A stretch of DNA of 53,181 nucleotides, taken from assembly GCF_001420605.1 (NCBI RefSeq), contig NZ_LJIZ01000022.1, positions 1 through 53,181 of the forward strand, read 5' to 3'. Positions within the stretch are counted from its first letter, which is position 1. Each line of letters starts with the position of its first letter. Shown piece by piece: positions 1 to 6,117 of this stretch. Made by a program: the position numbers and the translations under genes. Under the pieces are notes generated by a model. It did no database searches, had not been told where the DNA came from, and saw nothing but the letters and a program-made list of their open reading frames with translations. This stretch comes from Bacillus sp. FJAT-25509 (lineage in GTDB: Bacteria > Bacillota > Bacilli > Bacillales > Bacillaceae_G).

Positions 1-77
1 TCCCCATAAAAAAATCCCCTCCATAATAGACAGTACGATCCTTTTTTTTGACTGTCTACTATAAGGGGATAATAACA
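1..77 (-). mobile_element. Probable left end of an IS3-family element, transposase start cut by the window edge
   Basis: On the minus strand there is a Shine-Dalgarno (GGAGGGG) followed after a short T-run by ATG GGG at positions 7-1, so a reading frame starts here and runs off the edge. Just upstream is an imperfect inverted repeat (about 15-34 against 51-69). The sequence CCCCTTATAGTAGACA, read on minus near positions 69-54, resembles the CCCCATAAAGTTAGAC terminus seen at the other edge of the window. Elements of the IS3/IS150 type have such ends close to orfA. The outer boundary near 77 is a guess from a terminal TG. The frame is too short to prove a transposase; the hairpin alone could be a terminator. 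Confidence 0.45.
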
Positions 78-182
78 ATAAAATAGATCCTTTTTTCTTA
101 GACTACAGATATTCAAACAATTTAAGTATGTGGGTGATTAAAAAGTGTATAGTTTAGATTCACTGTTTTTTCATTATTTACC

Positions 183-1394
183 TTAAATAAGTTTTAATAC
201 ACGTTCACCAAGTACATGTTTAAAAATTACGTCTGCTAATTCTTTTTCTACTTCGAATCTAGAATTTTTTAATAAATCAAACTGACTTCCGTTCAAGATA
301 AAGATCATGCCGAATTGTTTTTCTTCATGCCAATATAAATTACTGATTAATCCGTATGCTTCACCAGCATGTCCAATCATTTCTTTGTAGCCAGGTAAAA
401 AGTCGTGGCTAATATGAAAACCAAGAGCCATTTTACTAAAGAAATGATTATTTTCTTCTCTAGACCATTGAATTGATTTCATTAATTTTGACGTTTTTTG
501 TTCAAGAATTTGGTGCCCATTTAGACTCCCGTTTAACATATGTGCTCGTAAAAACTTACTTAATTCAACTGCAGTTGTTCTTAGTCCACCTTGAGGTTCA
601 AATAATCCTCCATGGTTTCCGATGATGTATTGATCCCAATGAGTTTCCGAATATCCACTTTGCCTAACATCCTCAATTGTTACTTTATATTCGTTCGTAT
701 CTTTATTTTTTTCATATAAGTTTGCTAATTCATGGCTTTTATTAATATTTGAATAGGAAAAAGCTACATTCTTCATTTCTAGAGGTTCAAATATATTTTG
801 ATTGATATACTCGTCAAAGCGTAAATTAGTGACTTTTTCAATAATTGCACCGCATATGATCGCACCTATATTTGAATACATCCAATGATCTCCTGGTTTC
901 CAATCCCCCCATATTTCTTTCGTAAAATACTTTCCATTTTCATCAAATAATTCTGTAAGTTGTAAAGAAAAATTAGAATGTCCATCTCTAATAAATTTTG
1001 CATACACACTATTTGATGCATCGTCTGAGTTAAGTGAAGATGTATGAGTTAAAATTTGTCTCAACGTAATATAAGATTTTGGGAATTTAGGATTTCTTAT
1101 TTTAAATCCTAAATAATGACTAATATCTTGATCTAAATCTAGTATTTTTCTTTCAACTAATTGCATGATTGCTGTAGCAGTAAAAAGTTTTGAAATAGAA
1201 GCAATTCGAAACATCGTATTTTCCGTAACTAAGTCTCTTGTTTCTAAATTACGAAAACCATACGCATCAGACCAAATCAGTTTATCTTTTATAACGACTG
1301 CTGCTTGACACCCGACAATATTAAATTTGTCCATTATTAATTGAATTTCTCCCGATACCACTTCATTTTTTTGTTGTTTCATATTGTTTAGCAT
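183..1394 (-). CDS. Serine hydrolase of the beta-lactamase / penicillin-binding protein fold (PF00144)
   Basis: A 403-aa protein with the serine beta-lactamase-fold signature: S-x-x-K at 66-69 (context RIASISKLF), Y-S-N at 173-175, and H-A-G at 342-344 in the place of the third catalytic box. This family covers class C-like beta-lactamases, D-aminopeptidases, esterases and peptidoglycan-related hydrolases, and motifs alone do not tell which. No signal peptide or transmembrane segment is visible, so it is probably cytoplasmic, which argues against a classical secreted beta-lactamase. The start is supported by GGAGAGG five bases before ATG. It is a single gene, transcribed away from the TRIC-like gene. 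Confidence 0.85.
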   Translation of the reverse strand: MLNNMKQQKNEVVSGEIQLIMDKFNIVGCQAAVVIKDKLIWSDAYGFRNLETRDLVTENTMFRIASISKLFTATAIMQLVERKILDLDQDISHYLGFKIRNPKFPKSYITLRQILTHTSSLNSDDASNSVYAKFIRDGHSNFSLQLTELFDENGKYFTKEIWGDWKPGDHWMYSNIGAIICGAIIEKVTNLRFDEYINQNIFEPLEMKNVAFSYSNINKSHELANLYEKNKDTNEYKVTIEDVRQSGYSETHWDQYIIGNHGGLFEPQGGLRTTAVELSKFLRAHMLNGSLNGHQILEQKTSKLMKSIQWSREENNHFFSKMALGFHISHDFLPGYKEMIGHAGEAYGLISNLYWHEEKQFGMIFILNGSQFDLLKNSRFEVEKELADVIFKHVLGERVLKLI

Positions 1395-1566
1395 TTTAAC
1401 CTCTCCAATCTATAAATTTCAAGTGAAATTTATGTAAAATACTGTAAATTTTTTATGTAAAAATTTTTTTTAAAATGAAGCGTTTTCAAAGTTATTTTAA
1501 TATTGTAATACTCCCTACCTGTTGCTAAAATGAATCATAGAAAATGGAATTAAGGGGATAGAATGG

Positions 1567-2193
1567 ATGATTTTGATCGAGGTTTTTGTTTATGCAGGAA
1601 TTATAGCTGCTAGCATTTCTGGTACTTTGGTTGGTATTCAAAAGAAATTGGACTTATTTGGTGTTGTTTTTTTAGCAGCTTGTACTGCGCTTGGCGGAGG
1701 GTTAATTCGTGATATTATTTTAGGTCAAACGGTACCGAATGCTTTTGCAAAACCTCAATACTTTATCGTAAGTACAGTCGTTTCAATTGTAACATGGTTA
1801 TTTTATCAACGAACAATGCAGTTCCAATCAACTTTAATCATTACTGATGCAATTGGTCTTGGTGTTTTTACTGCAGTTGGTTCATATTCGGCAATTGATC
1901 ACGGTTTAAAAGGTTCTTTTTTAATTATTTCGATGGGTTTAATCACTGGAATTGGTGGTGGAATTATGCGAGATGTATTCGCAAGAGAAATTCCATTTGT
2001 ATTCCGAAAAGAAATTTATGCAATCGCAGCAATTATTGGCTCTGTAACAATTTTGTTTACACATGGCGAATTTACTAAACTGCAATCTTTGTATATTTGT
2101 TTTCTAATTACAACAGCAATTAGAATTATTGCTGTACGATATAAAGTAAACTTTCCTATTAGAAATGTTAATGATAAATCGTTTTTACTTTAA
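1567..2193 (+). CDS. TRIC-type cation channel family protein (UPF0126, YvgT-like)
   Basis: A 208-aa, very hydrophobic membrane protein made of two similar halves. Each carries the family glycine-rich signature followed by R-D: GGGLIRDIILG in the first half and GGGIMRDVFAREIP in the second. UPF0126/TRIC proteins have two three-helix repeats plus one extra helix and form homotrimeric potassium-permeable channels in the prokaryotic members studied. AAGGGG lies nine bases before the ATG; an overlapping ATG at 1563 is in another frame. Two terminator hairpins follow the stop codon, so the gene seems to be transcribed alone. Confidence 0.85.
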   Translation: MILIEVFVYAGIIAASISGTLVGIQKKLDLFGVVFLAACTALGGGLIRDIILGQTVPNAFAKPQYFIVSTVVSIVTWLFYQRTMQFQSTLIITDAIGLGVFTAVGSYSAIDHGLKGSFLIISMGLITGIGGGIMRDVFAREIPFVFRKEIYAIAAIIGSVTILFTHGEFTKLQSLYICFLITTAIRIIAVRYKVNFPIRNVNDKSFLL

Positions 2194-2256
2194 GCTTAAC
2201 AAATATGTTAAGCTATTTTTAATGGTCCTAACCATTAATTGATTAGGACCATTTTT
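2193..2256. terminator. Two consecutive terminator hairpins between convergent genes
   Basis: The first hairpin pairs AGCTTAAC (2193-2200) with GTTAAGCT (2207-2214), followed by ATTTTT. The second pairs ATGGTCCTAA (2222-2231) with TTAGGACCAT (2243-2252), followed by TTTTATT on plus and by an A/T-rich run on minus. The second can serve both the TRIC-like gene and the FMN reductase. Confidence 0.85.
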
Positions 2257-2257
2257 A

Positions 2258-2809
2258 TTACTTAGAAACACTATTTGATTCTATGTATTCTTTATATAAA
2301 ATTTCTTTTTGTACATATTCTTTTAATTCATCAATTACTTCAGTTACTTTTGCAAAAGCTTCAGGCTTCACAATTGTATCATTTTCAAAATCAACAGGGT
2401 CTAAAACTAGTTGTTTTGGTAATGCATTTCCATAAACACCACGAATTACTGTTCTCAAACTATTTAAAGCATTAATACCACCTTTTCCTCCACCAGCTAC
2501 TGCTAATAAAGAAATTGGCTTTTTCTTGAATGGCTCAGAACCTAATAGTTCAACTAGGTTTTTTAAAGCTCCACTCATCGCATTATTGTACTCCGGCGTA
2601 CAAATAACGATTCCATCTGCTTTAACTAGTAATTCTCTAACTGCTTTAACTGCTTCTATTTCTTTTTGTTCAGCTTCCCCATTATAAAGAGGAATTTGTT
2701 CAAATGCTAAATCTAAATTTGTATAATTATTAGATTCCGCGATTTGTTTTGCTAAGAATCTAGTTCGACCATTTGCTCTAGGTGAACCATTTACTACGAC
2801 GATATTCAT
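2258..2809 (-). CDS. NADPH-dependent FMN reductase / azoreductase-type flavoprotein
   Basis: A 183-aa flavodoxin-fold protein of the FMN_red family (PF03358). The N-terminal phosphate-binding motif is VVNGSPRANGRT and the flavin-side motif is TPEYNNAMSGALKN, both typical of small NAD(P)H:FMN reductases and azoreductases such as YhdA. Expected reaction: two-electron reduction of FMN or quinone/azo acceptors by NAD(P)H in the cytoplasm. The open frame extends five codons further upstream, but GAGGGG lies the right distance before the ATG at 2809, so I use that start. It converges on the TRIC-like gene across a shared terminator. Confidence 0.88.
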   Translation of the reverse strand: MNIVVVNGSPRANGRTRFLAKQIAESNNYTNLDLAFEQIPLYNGEAEQKEIEAVKAVRELLVKADGIVICTPEYNNAMSGALKNLVELLGSEPFKKKPISLLAVAGGGKGGINALNSLRTVIRGVYGNALPKQLVLDPVDFENDTIVKPEAFAKVTEVIDELKEYVQKEILYKEYIESNSVSK

Positions 2810-3194
2810 TAAAATTCCCCTCACAATTTAAAATAGTTGCCAACTAATTGACAAATTTTAACTAAAAATACTTTAAAACTACAAAATATAGTATAAATGA
2901 AAACTATTTATTTGCCTATTAATTTAAACTGAATTTAATGAAAACTTCGATTGTATTAATCTTAAAAGTCGTGGAAAATATATTTATTTTGAACTTATGA
3001 GTAAGAGATTCTCATCTTCTTGATTTTTTTGCTCCTTATGAACACCTTATGAGGAAGTTAATCTCAACCCAAGAAACATCAATGAGTAAGGTTATTCCTT
3101 ATACATACACTATTCGATTGATATAACACTAAAGTTTAGTATATACTTATTTGACAGAATATTGAAATTACACTTGGAATGGATGTGATACATA
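2810..3194. other. Intergenic region between divergent reductase and EamA genes
   Basis: About 385 bases of very AT-rich DNA that must hold the promoters of both divergent genes. A TTGACA occurs near 3152 on plus but without a convincing -10 box at the right distance. A short TAAGG/CCTTA hairpin lies near 3087-3102. I see no gene, RNA or riboswitch. Confidence 0.4.
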
Positions 3195-4109
3195 TTGGGG
3201 AATTTGGCAGTAAATAAAAAGGCGACAATTAGTATCATTATTGCAATGGCTACTTTTGGAACAGTAGGTTTCGTCGCTCCTAAAACGGGCTTAAAAGCCA
3301 TTGATTTAGTTTTTATTAGATGTGTTTTTGCGAGTATATTTTTATTGTCTGTTTGGTATTTTTCAGGGTTAGCTAAAAAAGAAATATTTAATAAAAAAGA
3401 TATATCTCTTTCATTATTTAGTGGAATTTTATTAGTTTTAAATTGGGTATTTTTATTTAAATCATTTGAAAATTTATCAGTTACAATTTCAGTTTCAATT
3501 TATTACTTAGCTCCAGTTATTTTATTCTTATTAGGTAGTTTAATATATAAAGAAAAAATTACGCTAGTTCCATTACTTGGTGTTTTAAGTAGTTTTATCG
3601 GATCGATCCTTTTATCCGGGATTAATTCTGATTTTACAATTGATAAATTCCTTTCGTCTGGGGTCATTTGGGCATTTCTTGCTGCAATCTTTTATGGATT
3701 ATTAATGATTGTGAATAAAGGGATTACACAAACAAGTTCATATTTTACGACTTTACTTCAGACAACATTAGGGTTTCTGCTTTTAATTCCTTTTGTTAAA
3801 TTTGATTCTTTTCAAAACTTGCATTTAGAAAACTGGTCTTTTATTTTGATTATTGGATTTGTTCATACAGGCGTTATTTATGCATTATTCTTTGGTAATA
3901 TTCGATTTTTACCTTCTAATATGATTGCTGTATTAACATTTTTAGATCCTGCAGTTGCAATTGTGTTAGATACAGTCATAACAGGTTTTAAACCAACACC
4001 AACCCAAGTTATTGGAATTTTTATGACATTTTTAGGTATCGCTTTAATTTTGCTCCTGAATTCACCAAAAAAGGTATCGCAAAATTCAAATGAAAAAATT
4101 GCAAATTAA
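3195..4109 (+). CDS. EamA/DMT-superfamily transporter
   Basis: A 304-aa membrane protein with about ten hydrophobic segments in two EamA-type halves, the usual architecture and length of the drug/metabolite transporter superfamily. The N-terminal ATFGTVGFVAPK and the late FLDPAVAIVLD stretch fit the family. The substrate cannot be read from sequence; relatives export amino acids, purines or drugs. The first possible start after the upstream in-frame stop is TTG at 3195, preceded by GGATGTG. It is a single gene followed by the plus-strand antisense RNA of the toxin locus; no clear terminator separates them. Confidence 0.88.
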   Translation: MGNLAVNKKATISIIIAMATFGTVGFVAPKTGLKAIDLVFIRCVFASIFLLSVWYFSGLAKKEIFNKKDISLSLFSGILLVLNWVFLFKSFENLSVTISVSIYYLAPVILFLLGSLIYKEKITLVPLLGVLSSFIGSILLSGINSDFTIDKFLSSGVIWAFLAAIFYGLLMIVNKGITQTSSYFTTLLQTTLGFLLLIPFVKFDSFQNLHLENWSFILIIGFVHTGVIYALFFGNIRFLPSNMIAVLTFLDPAVAIVLDTVITGFKPTPTQVIGIFMTFLGIALILLLNSPKKVSQNSNEKIAN

Positions 4110-4141
4110 CGTTTATTCAGTTAAAAAGAACTTTAACTTCA

Positions 4142-4170
4142 TTGTCAAACTATACTAAAAGGACTATAAT
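4142..4170 (+). promoter_or_regulatory. Sigma-A promoter of the antisense RNA
   Basis: TTGTCA (4142-4147), a 17-base spacer and TATAAT (4165-4170) make a near-consensus vegetative promoter. It points at the terminator ending at 4312 and no ORF of note lies between, so it most likely drives a short regulatory RNA starting near 4177. Confidence 0.75.
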
Positions 4171-4190
4171 AAAGTCATAAAGAATATACT

Positions 4191-4218
4191 AAAAAGGGAT
4201 GTGCTGCGAACACACCCC
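4191..4218 (-). terminator. Terminator of the toxin mRNA
   Basis: On minus, GGGGTGTG pairs with CACATCCC around a 7-base loop, followed by TTTTT (4195-4191). It lies about 80 bases beyond the toxin stop codon and gives the long 3' tail that the antisense RNA covers. Confidence 0.7.
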
Positions 4219-4265
4219 TTCCGAGTAGTAATTGGTAAAGTTGCTTTCCTCGGATCCAGTGAAGA

Positions 4266-4312
4266 AATAATCACCACAACCTTTTCGAGGGGTAGGGTGG
4301 TTATTTTTTTTT
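4266..4312 (+). terminator. Terminator of the antisense RNA, inside the toxin 3' end
   Basis: AATAATCACC (4266-4275) pairs with GGTGGTTATT (4296-4305) with one G-U pair, followed by nine T residues (4304-4312). The T-run is the antisense of the three C-terminal lysine codons of the toxin. Confidence 0.8.
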
Positions 4313-4408
4313 GCTAATAGAAATGATTATACCGATTATGCTTAAGATTACAGTTGCAGTTATCCCAACACTTTGAATAATTAAATTTGCAATCTCATAA
4401 CCAGTCAC
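4301..4408 (-). CDS. 35-aa holin-like toxin peptide of a type I toxin-antitoxin pair
   Basis: A small gene with a GTG start and the very strong ribosome binding site AAGGGAGGTGA seven bases upstream. The peptide begins MTGYEIANLI, continues with about 25 hydrophobic residues forming one membrane helix, and ends in three lysines. This M-T-x-Y/F-E start, single helix and basic tail match the putative holin-like toxin family (Hol_Tox, PF16935) and related Fst/TxpA-like peptides that insert into the membrane and depolarise it when unregulated. A convergent antisense RNA overlaps its 3' end. The overlapping ATG at 4410 stops at once, so GTG is the start. Toxicity itself is inferred. Confidence 0.75.
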   Translation of the reverse strand: MTGYEIANLIIQSVGITATVILSIIGIIISISKKK

Positions 4409-4412
4409 ATTC

Positions 4413-4438
4413 TCACCTCCCTTCTTTACGAAGAAAGG
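4413..4438 (-). promoter_or_regulatory. Strong Shine-Dalgarno partly masked by a hairpin
   Basis: On minus, CCTTTCTT (4438-4431) pairs with AAGAAGGG (4426-4419) over a four-base loop. The closing G residues belong to the purine-rich AAGGGAGGTGA ribosome binding site of the toxin. Partial masking of the binding site is common in type I toxin mRNAs. Confidence 0.5.
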
Positions 4439-4492
4439 CACCTACCACAACTCTACTCTAGCTAATTTTACCATAAGTATATTCAAAATACC

Positions 4493-4506
4493 AGAATGTA
4501 TGTTCT
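4493..4506. promoter_or_regulatory. Weak LexA-box-like inverted repeat upstream of the toxin
   Basis: Read on minus, AGAACATACATTCT differs from the core GAAC-N4-GTTC of the Bacillus LexA box at one core base and at flanking bases. It sits about 85 bases before the toxin start, where a promoter would be expected, but I could not place a convincing -35/-10 pair. SOS control is only a possibility. Confidence 0.25.
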
Positions 4507-4680
4507 GTTTTTGTGATATTTGATTACAACCCATTTCGTCAATTTATGAAGAGTAACCATTAACCATACCTCAACAGCATTTTTTGAACATAATAAGGAT
4601 ACTAGAATAATGGATTAATGAAAAACCTTCATTCCTGAAGAACGATCAATAAGAAACAAGTTTACATAATAATTTCAGTT

Positions 4681-4711
4681 AAAAAAAAGAACACTTGTTT
4701 TAAGTGCTCCC
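4681..4711 (-). terminator. Terminator of the MerR/DUF3967-like gene
   Basis: On minus, AGCACTT and AAGTGTT pair around a short loop with one mismatch, followed by a run of eight or more T. A second short GC hairpin followed by seven T lies near 4775-4797, nearer the stop codon. Confidence 0.6.
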
Positions 4712-4813
4712 TAATTTCTGCTATTAATTATTAAGTGTAAAACTCCATATAAGTTGGCTATTATCATTACAACGAAAAAAAGCACTGCGAAATCGCTAAA
4801 ATGTAATATAAGC

Positions 4814-5395
4814 TCAAATTTCGAAATACCATTTTTTTAATTCTACTATTTTTTCACTTACTTTCTTTCGTAATGAATTCTTTTCTTGAGTGGCTGCCGT
4901 TTCTAATAACAGTTGTTGATCTTGTTTTCTTTGTTCTCTCCATTCTTCTAACAGTAAGCTAGTCTGCTTTTCTCGTTGCTTTAATACTTCTTTATGTTGT
5001 CGATCCATCTTTTTAGAAAGTCTTTCTTCCATTTCATTCATTAGTTTTTCAATTGTTTGCAACTGGTGTTCATTGTTTATCTGTATTAGGTGCTCTGTTA
5101 AGTTTAAAGACTTTTCTTCGACTATCATGTCAGTATGAGGTATTAATCTATTGGTTTGCTCTTTTATCATTCTCGCAGACTTCTCTAACGTCATACCATC
5201 ATGCTTACTTAATTCAATTAGTTTTTCGAAGATCAAGACATCATAATTTGAATATTGTCGATGTCCTCTACTATTCTTCTTGATTGTATAACCAACATTC
5301 TCTAAGATGTCCTGATATTTTCTGAAGGTGCTTGGTTTCAACTCCAACTGCTCTCTTATTTGAGTACTAGTTAATATTACATCTCCGTCTATCAT
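4814..5395 (-). CDS. MerR-like HTH protein with a long coiled coil (DUF3967-like)
   Basis: About 193 aa. The first 70 residues form a MerR-type winged helix (LTSTQIREQLELKPSTFRKY, then the wing G-H-R-Q-Y-S). Residues from about 85 to 185 are charged and heptad-like, rich in E, K, Q and R, and predict a coiled coil. This layout is seen in DUF3967 proteins, often encoded on Bacillus plasmids, and is also reminiscent of RacA; I cannot assign a function. The frame can start at a GTG at 5404, but AAGGAG lies only three bases from it, so the ATG at 5395 is more likely. A palindrome lies about 50 bases upstream. Confidence 0.7.
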   Translation of the reverse strand: MIDGDVILTSTQIREQLELKPSTFRKYQDILENVGYTIKKNSRGHRQYSNYDVLIFEKLIELSKHDGMTLEKSARMIKEQTNRLIPHTDMIVEEKSLNLTEHLIQINNEHQLQTIEKLMNEMEERLSKKMDRQHKEVLKQREKQTSLLLEEWREQRKQDQQLLLETAATQEKNSLRKKVSEKIVELKKWYFEI

Positions 5396-5435
5396 ACCCC
5401 TCACACTCCTTACAATGCTTATATTCTATACTGGC

Positions 5436-5552
5436 ATGCTATCTCCTTTTTGCATTGCAAAAGGTTTACCGAATTTAGCACCAGAGTTTATTGAAAGAGG
5501 AAGTTTTGATAAGCAAATAAATGAACTTTTAGAAAAGAGGACCACAACTTAA
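5436..5552 (+). pseudogene. Possible remnant of an unidentified coding sequence
   Basis: A 38-codon open frame that looks protein-like (AKGLPNLAPEFIERGSFDKQ, then a short helix ending in TTT and a stop), but it has no ribosome binding site and overlaps the upstream region of the divergent HTH gene. It resembles the last piece of a longer gene whose front is gone. I do not recognise the family; it could be a chance frame. Confidence 0.25.
5446..5465. promoter_or_regulatory. Imperfect palindrome upstream of the HTH gene
   Basis: CCTTTTTGCA-T-TGCAAAAGG is an inverted repeat with a single extra T in one arm. It lies about 50 bases upstream of the MerR-like start, the kind of place where such regulators bind their own promoter. 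Binding is not shown by the sequence. Confidence 0.35.
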
Positions 5553-5719
5553 TTGTGATTCTCTATTTAATTTCTACTAGGATAATTTATTAAAAGTAAC
5601 GTACATTTGTATGTATGTTATCTTTATATAATCTTGATACATTGTTCTAATTTACAGTTCTATTTTTATACTAATGAAATGATCTAATAGTTTCTTTATT
5701 TTTAAAAGAAATATAATAA

Positions 5720-5751
5720 AAAACTCATTTGTATTTTTACAAATGAGTTTT
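5720..5751 (-). terminator. Terminator after the 29-aa membrane peptide gene
   Basis: AAAACTCATTTGT (5720-5732) pairs perfectly with ACAAATGAGTTTT (5739-5751); on minus it is followed by a T-rich run. It lies about 30 bases past the stop of the small ORF at 5783-5872. Confidence 0.8.
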
Positions 5752-5782
5752 CAAATCAAATTATTATGCAAAATACAATATT

Positions 5783-5872
5783 TTAGTTTAAAAGATATGT
5801 CATCAAGAATATTACAAATACTGTTAAACCCGCTGATATTTTTAAGTTCCTACCTAAGTTTAAATGATTCAT
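5783..5872 (-). CDS. 29-aa single-helix membrane peptide, unknown function
   Basis: A tiny ORF on minus, preceded by AGTAGGAG five bases before the ATG at 5872 (a second ATG directly upstream would be too close). The peptide starts MNHLNLGRNLK, then has one hydrophobic stretch of about 16 residues (ISAGLTVFVIFLMTYL) and ends LLN. A perfect terminator hairpin follows within 35 bases, so this has all parts of a one-gene transcript. I do not recognise a family. It may be a small toxin, a membrane-complex subunit or a sporulation peptide. No antisense promoter comparable to the locus at 4.2 kb is evident. Confidence 0.55.
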   Translation of the reverse strand: MNHLNLGRNLKISAGLTVFVIFLMTYLLN

Positions 5873-6074
5873 CATATCTCCTACTTTCAATTAAAATATT
5901 GGTTGAAATATTATCTATTAATAATATATTTTTAGAAAATTCGTTTTTTCCTACAGAATAATCATACTAAGTATACTGTTTTATTACCATGTATAAAGTG
6001 TGAACATTATTCTATGAAAATTTTTTAACAATTTTAGCTGTTATATTGACACGTATATAAATGCTCCAAAATAA

Positions 6075-6111
6075 AAAACTCATTTCAAAACAATCTTCGA
6101 AAATGAGTTTT
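6075..6111 (-). terminator. Terminator of the UvrA-like gene
   Basis: AAAACTCATTT (6075-6085) pairs with AAATGAGTTTT (6101-6111) around a 15-base loop, with T-runs on both strands. The arms match those of the hairpin at 5720-5751, about 355 bases away. Confidence 0.75.
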
Positions 6112-6117
6112 TTATTG

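Larger units (their letters stand above)
4177..4312 (+). ncRNA. Putative antisense RNA antitoxin (type I toxin-antitoxin)
   Basis: A predicted transcript of roughly 135 nt between a near-consensus promoter and a strong intrinsic terminator. It holds no credible coding frame. It is complementary to the last codons and the whole 3' untranslated region of the 35-aa toxin gene on minus, so the two RNAs overlap tail to tail by about 120 nt, as in TxpA/RatA and BsrG/SR4 of Bacillus subtilis. Internal structure includes CCGAG/CTCGG (4221-4225 with 4249-4253). The expected role is to block translation or trigger RNase III decay of the toxin mRNA; that is inferred from the family. Confidence 0.65.

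Noticed and set aside
3110-3301. 63-aa minus-strand frame at the start of the EamA gene
   Set aside because: It is antisense to the EamA signal region with no ribosome site; the hydrophobic stretch mirrors the membrane helix on the other strand.
5743-5961. 72-aa plus-strand frame
   Set aside because: It starts inside a terminator hairpin, has no ribosome site, and lies antisense to the better supported 29-aa gene.
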